Of a DNA stretch of 64,000 bases, positions 52,907 to 61,658 are shown piece by piece (position 1 is the first letter of the stretch; every line of letters begins with the position of its first letter). The notes beneath the pieces were generated by a model. The model had not been told where the DNA came from. It searched no databases and was given only the letters and a program-made list of their open reading frames with translations. The translations under genes were made by a program, and so were the position numbers. The DNA is from Ilyomonas sp965214235 (GTDB taxonomy: Bacteria > Bacteroidota > Bacteroidia > Chitinophagales > Chitinophagaceae), in NCBI GenBank assembly GCA_965214235.1, contig CBDCBH010000003.1, forward strand, positions 1,302,001 through 1,366,000, read 5' to 3'.

Positions 52907-52972
52907 TTTGGTTTTAAACTTTTTTGTCCGCTAATTTACTGATATTATTGTGAGTGACGTCTGTCGGTGGTG

Positions 52973-52985
52973 CCTTGTGCATAAC
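52973..52985 (-). repeat. Inverted motif, right copy (CCTTGTGCATAAC)
   Basis: Reverse complement of the motif at 52296-52308 with one mismatch. The ends GTTATGC/GCATAAC loosely resemble the simple sites of integron attC elements, although they do not fit the GTTRRRY consensus. Confidence 0.55.
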
Positions 52986-53127
52986 GGTTTAGGCTTCGTG
53001 GCGGCGCGATGCAGTTTCGGTCAGCCTGTAAACGAAGGTGAAAATAGCACAAAAGAAACAAACAAAAACTGATGTTCGATAGCGTTCTGTCGGGCCGATA
53101 ACCGAAGATGAGCGGAGTGTGATAAAT

Positions 53128-53162
53128 ATGGTTAGCACAAGCGGACGCTTGCGCCAGATGGG
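53128..53162 (+). repeat. 35-bp direct repeat, copy 2
   Basis: Same orientation as the copy at 52234-52268, 894 bp away, two mismatches. The two copies bracket the PIN/antitoxin pair and its inverted motifs. Confidence 0.88.
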
Positions 53163-53357
53163 GGAAGAACGGGAATAGTAGCTGGTCGAGCCCGAAACAA
53201 ATGCTGATGAAAAAACTTTTGATGAAGATAACAACAAAAAGCTAAATAGTAAATGTCCAGCCCCGAACCAAAGCACAACAGAATTACCGCTGCTAAAGAT
53301 AACCAGGTCAAGCCCGTATTTTGCCAAACCTTTTGTTGTGCGTTCGCCCTTGTCCAC

Positions 53358-54074
53358 TTAAGTGTTGTCAAATGTAATAATAACTGGAACATGGTCGCTG
53401 TACTTTGTCCAAAAATCATAGTCGCCAATTTCTACCGATACAAGTTTTTCTGCCATGTCTGCTGATACAAAACAATAGTCAATATGATATGGTTTGTCCT
53501 TGTGCCGGTACATGTAAAGTGTCGGATGTTCTTCTGTGCCTTGTGTCTGTTTGTAGTACAAATGGTAAGTGCTAAATATTCCTTTATCTTCTAAAAGTTT
53601 TACAACGTTTGAATGATTGCTTGCTCGATGTTTTCTGTCCCAAATTTTATTGCTATTGAAATCGCCAATAAGTATTGTTTTTTTATCTGTCAATAAAGTG
53701 TCGTAATAATTAACAGCTTTCCAAACCTGCTCAATATATTGTCCTTCTCGGTCGGTTGGATTGTTAGCCCAGATTGCAAAAAGGTTAAAGTCAAATTGTC
53801 CGCCCGTAACAGCAATTGGAATTATCATTTGTAGCTCATGGTTATGATTGTCAAGAACTGTGAAGCGATAGTTGCTGTATGAAAATATTGCAAGTCCTTT
53901 ATTTCGATTTTTTCCAAACCATAAAGTGTCGTTTGGCTTTGGTGTGTCAACTGGGAATAATAATTTGTCAGGATGTTCACATTCCGGAACAATTAAAATG
54001 TCTGGCTTATGTGTCAGAATAAAGTCGGCTTTTTTTCTAAAAGCCATGTTACAATTCCATGTGATAATCCTCAT
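53358..54074 (-). CDS. Endonuclease/exonuclease/phosphatase-family protein
   Basis: 238 residues from ATG at 54072-54074; the open frame continues upstream with a Cys-rich, non-family stretch. EEP-fold motifs: MRIITWNCNMAFRKK with the conserved Asn, DILIVPECEHPD with the metal-binding Glu, IGDFNSNKIWD, and DYCFVS followed by KYSDHVPVIITF with the catalytic Asp-His. The fold includes DNA repair nucleases, DNase I and phosphodiesterases; the substrate is not clear. It lies in the accessory segment next to recF and may have been acquired with it. Confidence 0.88.
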   Translation of the reverse strand: MRIITWNCNMAFRKKADFILTHKPDILIVPECEHPDKLLFPVDTPKPNDTLWFGKNRNKGLAIFSYSNYRFTVLDNHNHELQMIIPIAVTGGQFDFNLFAIWANNPTDREGQYIEQVWKAVNYYDTLLTDKKTILIGDFNSNKIWDRKHRASNHSNVVKLLEDKGIFSTYHLYYKQTQGTEEHPTLYMYRHKDKPYHIDYCFVSADMAEKLVSVEIGDYDFWTKYSDHVPVIITFDNT

Positions 54075-54135
54075 ATTGCAGGGTGTCCAACAGGGTGACG
54101 CACAACTCAAAAATATACGCAACTCCTCAACGATC

Positions 54136-54175
54136 ATTACGCAAATACAACCCTATTCTGTTGTATTTGCGTAAT
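54136..54175. repeat. Perfect 16-bp inverted repeat with 8-nt loop
   Basis: ATTACGCAAATACAAC and its exact complement flank CCTATTCT. No T-run follows on either side beyond AATAAAAAA, so it is not a classical terminator. It lies between recF and the nuclease-family gene and may be a terminator variant, a protein-binding site or a recombination relic. Confidence 0.75.
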
Positions 54176-54185
54176 AAAAAACAAC

Positions 54186-55268
54186 TCACAACCCAATCAA
54201 TTCATACTTCACGTTCAGCTTTGCAAATGCTTCTTCTAATCTTTCTTTATGCGTATCGGTAATAAACACCTGCGCCTGTTGCTGAACGCAAACTTTGTAC
54301 AATAAATTATGCATCCGTTCGGCATCTAATTTTTCAAACACATCATCTAATAACAATAACGGCGCAAAGCCTTTGTGCTGTTGAATAATAGTAAACTCGG
54401 CTAATCGCATAGCAAACAACAGGCTTTTCCGCTGCCCTTGCGAGGCAATGCTTTTAAAAGCCTGCGCGTGCATGGTTATCTCCAAATCATCTTTATGAAT
54501 GCCTGCGCCGGTGCGCTGTAAATACAAATCGCGCCCATGGTTTTCTTTTAATACAGTTTGCATGTTGCTGTTGTGCAAAGGGCTGTAATACGCTACATTC
54601 ACCTCATCATCTTTGCCCGCAATGTTGTTGTATTCTTCATACACAAGCGGTAAAAATTCCTGCATAAATTTATTTCGCCAGTCATAAATTTTGTTTCCTT
54701 TTTCGCTTAACTGTTCATCCATAATTTGCAGTAAATCTTCATCCGGTCGGTTGTGTTCAGTGGTTGCTTTTAATAAACTATTGCGTTGTTGTAAAACCTT
54801 GTTGTATTCAATTAACTTTTGTAAGTAATCGGCGTTAAGTTGCGATAAAATCGTGTCGATAAATTTTCTTCTTTCTTCGCTGCTGCCGGTTATCAGTTCT
54901 ATATCATCAGGCGCAATCATCACGCAAGGGAATCTGCCGATGTGTAAAGAAAAACGTTTATAAATTTCTTCATTTACAATTACTTCTTTTTTATTGTTTT
55001 CACGAAGAATACAAACAATATGAAAAGGTTGCAAAGCTTTATCCAGTGTGGCTTCCAGCCTAAAACCCTGTGTGCCGTAATGCGCATTCAATACATCGGC
55101 ACGGGCAAAATAACTTTTAGTAAAACAGAGGTAATGAATGGCATCAAGCAAGTTGGTTTTGCCACTGCCGTTTGCACCGTAAACGCCAATCACCGGCTCC
55201 TGAAAAGAGAATGATTGAAAGGCGTAATTGCGAAATTGCGTGATGGTTAATTGCTTTACAAATAACAT
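54186..55268 (-). CDS. recF: DNA replication/repair protein RecF
   Basis: 360 residues from the ATG at 55266-55268, the usual RecF length; an in-frame ATG seven codons upstream is less likely. SMC-like ABC ATPase: LTITQFRNYAFQSF, Walker A GANGSGKTNL (31-40), PDDIELITGSSEERRKFID, signature region SQGQRKSLLFAMRLAE and Walker B LLLLDDVFEKLD. It loads RecA at single-strand gaps with RecO/RecR. No dnaA or gyrB is adjacent. Confidence 0.96.
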   Translation of the reverse strand: MLFVKQLTITQFRNYAFQSFSFQEPVIGVYGANGSGKTNLLDAIHYLCFTKSYFARADVLNAHYGTQGFRLEATLDKALQPFHIVCILRENNKKEVIVNEEIYKRFSLHIGRFPCVMIAPDDIELITGSSEERRKFIDTILSQLNADYLQKLIEYNKVLQQRNSLLKATTEHNRPDEDLLQIMDEQLSEKGNKIYDWRNKFMQEFLPLVYEEYNNIAGKDDEVNVAYYSPLHNSNMQTVLKENHGRDLYLQRTGAGIHKDDLEITMHAQAFKSIASQGQRKSLLFAMRLAEFTIIQQHKGFAPLLLLDDVFEKLDAERMHNLLYKVCVQQQAQVFITDTHKERLEEAFAKLNVKYELIGL

Positions 55269-55346
55269 AACTGCAATGTACACAGGCATTACATTCCTAT
55301 GAAAATTTATTGCCTGCTAACGCTGTAAAAACCTGGCTTGCAACGC

Positions 55347-55354
55347 TAACTTTG
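55347..55354 (+). promoter_or_regulatory. -7 promoter element TAACTTTG
   Basis: Exact TAnnTTTG match 15 bp before the RDD-gene ATG at 55370. No clear -33 element is visible. Confidence 0.45.
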
Positions 55355-55369
55355 TTGTAATTTTTTTAT

Positions 55370-55756
55370 ATGAAAAATGTAGGTATCGGCACAAGAGTAT
55401 TGATTTTTTTAGTTGATTTCAGTATTATCTGTCTTATCACAGCGGGCATTAAAAGAGGATGGGATTTCTACGTTTTTTATTATCATCTTTTTTTTATGCC
55501 GGTGTTTTATTTTTTGGCAATTATAGGTTTTGTGTATTACCTTTTTTTTGAAGCCATTTGGAAACGCACGCCGGGCAAATGGCTAACACTTACAAAAGTG
55601 GTGAGTAAAGCCGGTGGTAAACCATCCTTTTTTCAAATTTTTACCAGGAGCGCGGTACGTGTGTTGGGAGTGATTATTATTGACAGCGTTTTTATTTCAT
55701 TTCTTGATAAAACTTTACACGATTATGTTAGTCAGACCGAAGTTGTAGAAGTATAA
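55370..55756 (+). CDS. RDD-family membrane protein
   Basis: 128 residues with three membrane helices. RDD pattern: GTRVLIFLVDFSIICLI, FEAIWKRTPGKWLTLTKVV and the later FTRSAVRVLGV. The family is thought to include transporters or assembly factors, with little direct proof. It is followed after 26 bp by the sulfotransferase gene and may be co-transcribed. Confidence 0.88.
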   Translation: MKNVGIGTRVLIFLVDFSIICLITAGIKRGWDFYVFYYHLFFMPVFYFLAIIGFVYYLFFEAIWKRTPGKWLTLTKVVSKAGGKPSFFQIFTRSAVRVLGVIIIDSVFISFLDKTLHDYVSQTEVVEV

Positions 55757-55782
55757 ATCTCTTTTACAAATTCAATTCATAT

Positions 55783-57399
55783 ATGAAAAAGCAATTTATT
55801 AACTGCATTTTTATCGCTGTAAGTTTGTTATTAACCAATTGTAAAAAACAGAATGATACATCATTTTTAAATTCACGGCTTTTACTTGCACCTGTTGAGT
55901 TTGTGATACCAGCAGATTCAATAAAAGTAAATCCTTACGGTTACACGCCTTTATCTGCATTACTTTCTTTTTCCACTGCAAAACAAGGAAACACGTTTAT
56001 AAGAGTTCATGGAAAATATGGCGCCTTTAGCGATGTAACGCATCTGTTTAATGACTTTGGAACAGTTCATTCTATACCGGTAATCGGCATGTATGCCGAT
56101 ACAATAAATACGGTAGACATTCGCATTTTGGATAACAGTGGTGATACACTTGAAAAAAGTACAGTTGCCGTAACCACACAGGCTTTACCTGCCAATATGC
56201 CAAAATTTATTGTTGCCAGCCCTTTTGATGCAAGCAAAGTTGAGCCAGGAATGTACTTGGTTAGTAATTACAGTACTTATAATGTTGGGAAGTTATCCAT
56301 CCCTTACTTATTGGACAATTATGGAGACATCAGATGGGCGTTGGATTTTACGACTAATGCAGAGCTATCTAATTTGTTGTATGAGGATGGAATTGCAAGG
56401 TTAAAAAACGGTAATTTTTATTTTGGAAATTCAAGCAACAATGAAATTTATGAAGTCGATCTTTTGGGTAACATACTTAATACCTGGTTAATGCCAGGCT
56501 ATTTATTTCATCACGAAGTGCATGAAGAAACAAACGGTAATTTTTTGCTAAACGCTACCAAGAAGGGCAGCACATTTACTGATGGAAGCCGCGCGGTTGG
56601 AGACTTTGTGATAGAAATTGACAGAAATTCAAAACAAATTATAAATACATGGGACTTAAAAGAATCGCTGAACGAATACCGGCGTGTGTGGGGCGAAGGT
56701 CCTAGTGGCGACTGGTTTCACGGTAACGCTGTATTGGATGATTCTACGGATAATACCATCATTGTATCCGGCAGGCTTCAGGGTGTTATAAAACTGGACC
56801 GTAGTAATAATGTGAAATGGATTTTAGCCCCGCATAAAGAATGGGGAACCAACCGCAGAAACGAAGACCTTACTAAATTTTTACTAACGCCGCTTGATGC
56901 TGCAGGCAATGTGATAGCCGATACAACCGTTGCTTATGGAAGTACGATAACGCCTTATTTTGAATGGAACTGCTATCAGCACTCGCCTATTAAATTACCC
57001 AATGGAGATTTGATGGTGTTTGATAATGGCACGAACAGAACACTTGATTCTGTTGATGGAAACTCTACTTTTAACAGTGCGCCCGGCAAATACAGTCGTG
57101 CGGCTGAGTTTAAAATAGATACAGCAAAAATGACTGTGCAACAAATATGGCAATACGGTAAAGAAAGAGATGTAGAATGTTACTCTTCAATTGTTAGCAG
57201 CGTGCAACTTTTACCTAATAGCAATCATGTAGTTTTTTCACCAGGATTTTATGTACAGAATAAAATAGGGAGAGGAGGAAAAATTATAGAAGTAGATTAT
57301 AATACCAGGCAAGTGGTTAGCGAAATCAGCATTTCATCAGCCAATAGCTGGAGTGCGCACCGCGCAAAAAAAATAAGTGTTTATCCTGATAACTTATAA
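55783..57399 (+). CDS. Aryl-sulfate sulfotransferase-like lipoprotein (AssT family)
   Basis: 538 residues. Signal peptide with lipobox LLTNC. An N-terminal beta-sandwich of about 130 residues precedes a six-bladed propeller with AssT motifs: GNFYFGNSSNNEIYEVD, FHHEVHEE, DWFHGNAVLDD, IVSGRLQGVIKLDR and YQHSPIKLPNGDLMVFDNG, which supply the His and Arg residues expected at the active site. AssT moves sulfate between phenols through a sulfo-histidine without PAPS. Here it is lipid-anchored instead of soluble. It ends 2 bp from the convergent rnr stop. Confidence 0.87.
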   Translation: MKKQFINCIFIAVSLLLTNCKKQNDTSFLNSRLLLAPVEFVIPADSIKVNPYGYTPLSALLSFSTAKQGNTFIRVHGKYGAFSDVTHLFNDFGTVHSIPVIGMYADTINTVDIRILDNSGDTLEKSTVAVTTQALPANMPKFIVASPFDASKVEPGMYLVSNYSTYNVGKLSIPYLLDNYGDIRWALDFTTNAELSNLLYEDGIARLKNGNFYFGNSSNNEIYEVDLLGNILNTWLMPGYLFHHEVHEETNGNFLLNATKKGSTFTDGSRAVGDFVIEIDRNSKQIINTWDLKESLNEYRRVWGEGPSGDWFHGNAVLDDSTDNTIIVSGRLQGVIKLDRSNNVKWILAPHKEWGTNRRNEDLTKFLLTPLDAAGNVIADTTVAYGSTITPYFEWNCYQHSPIKLPNGDLMVFDNGTNRTLDSVDGNSTFNSAPGKYSRAAEFKIDTAKMTVQQIWQYGKERDVECYSSIVSSVQLLPNSNHVVFSPGFYVQNKIGRGGKIIEVDYNTRQVVSEISISSANSWSAHRAKKISVYPDNL

Positions 57400-57401
57400 A
57401 C

Positions 57402-59459
57402 TTATTCAATCATTCTTTTCGGCTCTCTTGTTTTTACTTTTTTCGCTTTTATTTTTTCCTGTGTTTTGTGTTCTGCTTCTTTCTTGTTATCACCATGTTG
57501 CAGCACCCATTCATAATCCAGCTGCCGCTTATCTAAATTAGCTGCAATTACTTTTATCCAAACTTTATCGCCCATGCGAAAGCTGCGGCCGCTGCGCCGT
57601 CCAACCAAAGCATAATCACTTTCTATCAGCCTGAAATCATCAAAATCGCTAAGGCTGCTAATGCTTACCAAGCCTTCGCATTTTTGTAAAATCGTTTCTA
57701 CAAAAAAGCCAAACGAAGTAACGCCGCTAATAATGCCTTCAAACTCTTCGCCCAAATAATCGCGCATGTATTCTACTTGTTTGTATTTGTTGGCAGCCCG
57801 CTCACATTCCATTGCGGCACGTTCGCGTTCGCTGCTGTGCTTGCATTTTTCATTCATCTTTTTATCAATCATCGGTTCGTTTTGCAGGCAGGAAAAAAGA
57901 ACACGATGCACCATTACATCGGGATAGCGGCGAATGGGCGAAGTGAAGTGGCAATAGTTATCAAAACCCAACCCGTAATGACCGATATTTTCTGTAGTGT
58001 AAATGGCTTTTGCCATGGTGCGGATGCCCAATTGCTCCAGCACATGCTGTTCGGGTTTGCCCTGCACCTCTGCCAGCATAGTGTTGAAGGAAGCAGCAAT
58101 TTTAGCCGGTGTGCTGATGTTGAATTGATGCCCGAACTTTTTTGCAAAATCAATAAACGGTTTTAGCTTTTCTTCATCCGGCTGGTCGTGCACGCGATAG
58201 GGAAACGGTACAGGCTGCTTATTCACTTTTGTTTTTGCTACATTTTCAGCAACAGTTCGGTTGGCAAGCAACATCAACTCTTCAATTAATTGATGCGCTT
58301 CTTTGCTTTCTTTTATTTCAATGCCGATGGGCTTTCCTTTCTCATCCAATTTAAAACGAACTTCCTGCGATGAAAAATTAATGGCACCTTTTGAAAACCT
58401 TTGCCCGCGCAGGTTTTGGGCGATTTCATTTAATAACAAAACCTCTTTTTTGTGTTCGCCTTTTTTGGTTTCAACAATCTGCTGCACTTCTTCGTACGTG
58501 AAGCGATGATTGCTGTGAATAAGAGTTTTGCCTATCCAATATTGCTTTACTTCTCCTTTTTTATTGATTTGAAAAACGGCAGAAAACGTAAGCTTGTCTT
58601 CATGCGGACGCAACGAACACAACACGTTTGAAATATGCTCCGGTAGCATAGGGTTTACTCTATCAGGCAAATAAACAGAAGTTGCTCTTTTGTACGCTTC
58701 ATCGTCCAATGCAGTGTTGGGCACCACATAATGGCTTACATCGGCAATGTGAACGCCTACTTCGTACCATCCGCCTTTTAATGAACGTAACGAAATAGCA
58801 TCATCAAAATCTTTAGCATCAGCCGGGTCGATGGTAATGGTAAAAACGTCTCTGAAATCGCGGCGCGCTTCAATATCATGTTGTGTAATCGTTTCGGGAA
58901 TGCGGGCAGCTTCTTCTTTTGTTTCATCCCCAAAAGAAAGCGGAAAGCCAGCTTCTGCCAGCAGGTTTTTCATGGCAATATCATTCTCATCTTCTGCCTG
59001 CAAAACAGCGGTTACTTTGCCTTCCGGCTTGCGGCTTTCTTTTTCCCACATTATTAATCGAACCGATACTTTGTCCCGGTCAACCGCACCGTTTATATTA
59101 TCAAGCGAAACATAAATATCGGGCATTGGTTTATCGCTGTCGGGCTTTACAAAAGCAAAGTGTTTGTTCATTTGCAATCTGCCAATAAACTCGGTTTGTT
59201 TTCGCTCTAAAACCTTTATAATTCTACCTTCTTTCTTGCCGGTGGTGGTGTTTTGTTTTACCACTTTTACTATTACTTCATCGCCATGTAAGGCTGTATT
59301 AAAATCGTGCGGGCGCACCAATACATCGCCTTTGCCACCGGCAATTACCACATAGCCAATGCCTGATCTTGTAACTTCTAAAACGCCTTGCAGGGTATGA
59401 TCATCATGCGTAGAATGATAGGGTTGCTTATTATTTTTCTTCTTTTTTTTATCGCTCAT
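57402..59459 (-). CDS. rnr: Ribonuclease R
   Basis: 685 residues. Lys-rich N-terminus, cold-shock-like RNA-binding domains, the RNB catalytic domain (TIDPADAKDFDDAISL with the metal-binding Asp residues, SVYLPDRVNPMLPEHISN, HFTSPIRRYPDVMVHR) and a C-terminal S1 domain (EFEGIISGVTSFGFFVE). It is a 3'-5' exoribonuclease that degrades structured RNA and handles stalled-ribosome messages. Single gene. Confidence 0.96.
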   Translation of the reverse strand: MSDKKKKKNNKQPYHSTHDDHTLQGVLEVTRSGIGYVVIAGGKGDVLVRPHDFNTALHGDEVIVKVVKQNTTTGKKEGRIIKVLERKQTEFIGRLQMNKHFAFVKPDSDKPMPDIYVSLDNINGAVDRDKVSVRLIMWEKESRKPEGKVTAVLQAEDENDIAMKNLLAEAGFPLSFGDETKEEAARIPETITQHDIEARRDFRDVFTITIDPADAKDFDDAISLRSLKGGWYEVGVHIADVSHYVVPNTALDDEAYKRATSVYLPDRVNPMLPEHISNVLCSLRPHEDKLTFSAVFQINKKGEVKQYWIGKTLIHSNHRFTYEEVQQIVETKKGEHKKEVLLLNEIAQNLRGQRFSKGAINFSSQEVRFKLDEKGKPIGIEIKESKEAHQLIEELMLLANRTVAENVAKTKVNKQPVPFPYRVHDQPDEEKLKPFIDFAKKFGHQFNISTPAKIAASFNTMLAEVQGKPEQHVLEQLGIRTMAKAIYTTENIGHYGLGFDNYCHFTSPIRRYPDVMVHRVLFSCLQNEPMIDKKMNEKCKHSSERERAAMECERAANKYKQVEYMRDYLGEEFEGIISGVTSFGFFVETILQKCEGLVSISSLSDFDDFRLIESDYALVGRRSGRSFRMGDKVWIKVIAANLDKRQLDYEWVLQHGDNKKEAEHKTQEKIKAKKVKTREPKRMIE

Positions 59460-59674
59460 TTGTTGTGAATAGTGAATGGTGAGTAGTGAATAAAATTGTT
59501 TATGCGCTAATTTTTACCAACCCGAGCGAGCCGAATTGCATCCGCCGCAGCGCATCAACTGCAGAATATGAATTGAACAATTAAAAGGTAACAATATTAT
59601 CAATGTTTAAAGGTAGAGAAAGATTGAATTGGATGGAAGCCGGCATATTTAACTGCAATAAAAACAAACACAAT

Positions 59675-60457
59675 TTATATAGGTACGTTCATTTCTTCCA
59701 CTTCGCTTCTCTCCTCGTTCCATGCAACTTCAAAATTGTTTTTGCCTTTATTCACTGCAAGATGTAAATAGTTTAATTGTACCAGTTCAAGTATTGATAA
59801 AAACAAAAAAATGGCATGAATGCGGTTTTCGCAATGCTGAAAAAGATGTTTAAAAGAAACCGTTTTATAAAGCTTTACATCAGTTATAATTTGCTCACGG
59901 CTTTCTTCCATCGTATAATTATAACCAATTACAGTATGCACCGGCTTATTATTTTTATCGTACAACCGTTGCATTACCCGTTCAAATGTTTTTGTTAGCT
60001 TATACAAAGTTACCGTTTGTATTTCGGTGCCTTCGGCAGCTTGTTCGCCAACGGCAGTCATCTCACTTTGTATATTACCGCGTTTTATCATCAGCATCCG
60101 CATCGCTTCCTGCTCTCCCATTTGCCGCGAGGCTTCTTTATACCGTTTGTATTCTAATAATTTGTCAACCAGCTCTTTACGCGGATCTATTTCGTTGCCC
60201 GAAGCATCAGTATCTTTCCGTGGCAGCAGCGTTTTGGCTTTAATGCGCATGAGGCTTGATATAAACAAAATAAACTCGCTGCTTAACTCAATGTTTAATT
60301 GTTCCTGCTTGTGAACATACGTTAGAAAATCGTTAATGATAGTGGTGATGGGAATGTTATAAATATCAAGCTCATCACGTTCTATAAAAAAAAGGAGCAG
60401 ATCGAAGGGGCCTTCAAACTGCTCTAATTTTATTTGGTACGAAGTAGCATTCAACAC
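59675..60457 (-). CDS. scpA: Segregation and condensation protein ScpA
   Basis: 260 residues. Kleisin features: QIKLEQFEGPFDLLLFFIERDELDIYNI at the N-terminus with the family-defining FEGPFDLLL, then ITTIINDFLTYV and a C-terminal winged helix (VSFKHLFQHCENRIHAIFLFLSILELVQL). It links SMC heads in the chromosome condensation complex. scpB is not adjacent. It follows mscL by 18 bp, so both probably share a transcript. Confidence 0.95.
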   Translation of the reverse strand: MLNATSYQIKLEQFEGPFDLLLFFIERDELDIYNIPITTIINDFLTYVHKQEQLNIELSSEFILFISSLMRIKAKTLLPRKDTDASGNEIDPRKELVDKLLEYKRYKEASRQMGEQEAMRMLMIKRGNIQSEMTAVGEQAAEGTEIQTVTLYKLTKTFERVMQRLYDKNNKPVHTVIGYNYTMEESREQIITDVKLYKTVSFKHLFQHCENRIHAIFLFLSILELVQLNYLHLAVNKGKNNFEVAWNEERSEVEEMNVPI

Positions 60458-60475
60458 ATAAAAATTTTGTGCAGG

Positions 60476-60868
60476 TTATACGTGCGGGCGGCTTCTCAGT
60501 TCTTCTCTTATATCAACCAGCAATTGCTCGGAAGCGGTTAGGGGCGGCACTTCTACCACAACGCCTTTTTTTCTGCGGCTGGCATTAATGGCTTTGATGA
60601 TAAGAAATAAAGCCAGTGCAACGATAAGAAACGAAATAACATTTGATAAGAAGTTACCGTATTTAATGCCCGTGCCCGGAACCACTAAATCCTGAAGGTT
60701 TTGCAGGTTGGCTCTTTTCAGTGCAGGCGTTAAAATAGCAGGCGTAATAATATCATCAACCAGCGAAGTAACAATTTTTGTAAAGGCGGCGCCAATGATA
60801 ATACCAATAGCCAGGTCGAGCACATTGCCTTTTAAAGCAAACTCTTTAAAGTCTTTAACAACGCCCAT
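60476..60868 (-). CDS. mscL: Large-conductance mechanosensitive channel MscL
   Basis: 130 residues, normal length. First helix KEFALKGNVLDLAIGIIIGA with the Gly-rich gate, periplasmic loop, second helix NVISFLIVALALFLIIKAIN and a C-terminal helix with the acidic LLVDIREEL. It forms a pentameric emergency valve in the inner membrane that opens on osmotic downshock. Sits between frr and scpA in a likely three-gene operon. Confidence 0.96.
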   Translation of the reverse strand: MGVVKDFKEFALKGNVLDLAIGIIIGAAFTKIVTSLVDDIITPAILTPALKRANLQNLQDLVVPGTGIKYGNFLSNVISFLIVALALFLIIKAINASRRKKGVVVEVPPLTASEQLLVDIREELRSRPHV

Positions 60869-60927
60869 GAGAAGTGATGTTTATAGGTTATAAAATGAAA
60901 ATAAAGGTAATAGAAATTGATATGCAT

Positions 60928-61491
60928 TTATATGGCCATCATTTCTTTTTCTTTTGCTGCTAAATGTTTATCAATAAGAGTGATGTAGCGGTCTGTAATT
61001 TCCTGCACTCCATTTTCGGCATCTTTGGCTTCATCCTCACTCAAACCCTCTTTTTGAAGCTTCTTTATTTGTTCGATAATATCGCGGCGAATGCTGCGCA
61101 CCGCCACTTTTGATTGCTCACCTTCGTTGCCTGCTTTTTTAAACAATTCTCTTCTGCGTTCTTCTGTTAAGGGTGGTAAAAACAAACGAATCTGGTTGCC
61201 ATCATTTTGCGGCGTGATGCCAATGTTAGCAGCCATAATGGCTCGTTCAATGCTTTGCAACATCTTTTTTTCCCAGGGTTGAATGCTGATGGTTCGGGCA
61301 TCTAAAACAGTAAGGTTAGCTACCTGGCTTATAGGCGTTGGGGCACCGTAATATTCTACCGTAATACCATCAATCATAGAGGGATGGGCTTTGCCTGCGC
61401 GTATTTTGGTTAGCTCCGTTTCTAAATGGCTAATGGCTTTTTTCATTGATGATTCGGCATCATCCAATAAAAACTCAACATCTTCCGACAT
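60928..61491 (-). CDS. frr: Ribosome-recycling factor
   Basis: 187 residues (usual 185). Motifs LTKIRAGKAHPSMIDGI, EYYGAPTPISQVANL, IQPWEKKMLQSIERAI, GNQIRLFLPPLTEERR and the C-terminal KEMMAI. With EF-G it splits post-termination ribosomes. The usual upstream neighbour pyrH is absent here. The LPPL region (RLFLPP) is encoded by one of the exact GTAAAAACAAACG motif copies on the opposite strand. Confidence 0.97.
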   Translation of the reverse strand: MSEDVEFLLDDAESSMKKAISHLETELTKIRAGKAHPSMIDGITVEYYGAPTPISQVANLTVLDARTISIQPWEKKMLQSIERAIMAANIGITPQNDGNQIRLFLPPLTEERRRELFKKAGNEGEQSKVAVRSIRRDIIEQIKKLQKEGLSEDEAKDAENGVQEITDRYITLIDKHLAAKEKEMMAI

Positions 61492-61598
61492 ATAATTTTT
61501 AGTTTAACGAGGCGCAAATTTAAGTAATCAAACAGCAAGATGCTGTGAAAGTATCGCAATATCTAAGCAGGCAGAAGCGGGTTACTCTGTTATTCTAT

Positions 61599-61640
61599 AC
61601 ACAACAATGCCTGAATAAAATACTTCAGGCATTGTTGTGT
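61599..61640. repeat. Perfect 17-bp inverted repeat with 8-nt loop
   Basis: ACACAACAATGCCTGAA and its exact complement flank TAAAATAC. It lies between the WecA-like gene stop and frr start. No T-run follows on the minus strand. Same dimensions as the 54136-54175 hairpin, but different sequence. Confidence 0.75.
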
Positions 61641-61658
61641 AAATGGTTTATAGATAAG

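Larger units (their letters stand above)
52907..53357. other. Non-coding mosaic between PIN toxin and nuclease-family gene
   Basis: About 450 bp. Open frames of up to 120 codons exist on the minus strand but their translations are low-complexity Ser/Phe/Arg-rich and resemble no protein. The stretch carries the right inverted motif (52973-52985) and copy 2 of the 35-bp repeat. It looks like assembled recombination-site debris rather than a gene. Confidence 0.5.

Noticed and set aside
52296..52985. Genuine integron attC sites
   Set aside because: GTTATGC does not fit GTTRRRY, no integrase is visible and the paired arms are too far apart for one attC; retained only as a resemblance.
52989..53357. 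122-codon minus-strand open frame in the cassette-like region
   Set aside because: The translation is Ser/Phe/Arg-rich without domain pattern and runs through copy 2 of the 35-bp repeat; it looks like chance openness in recombination debris.
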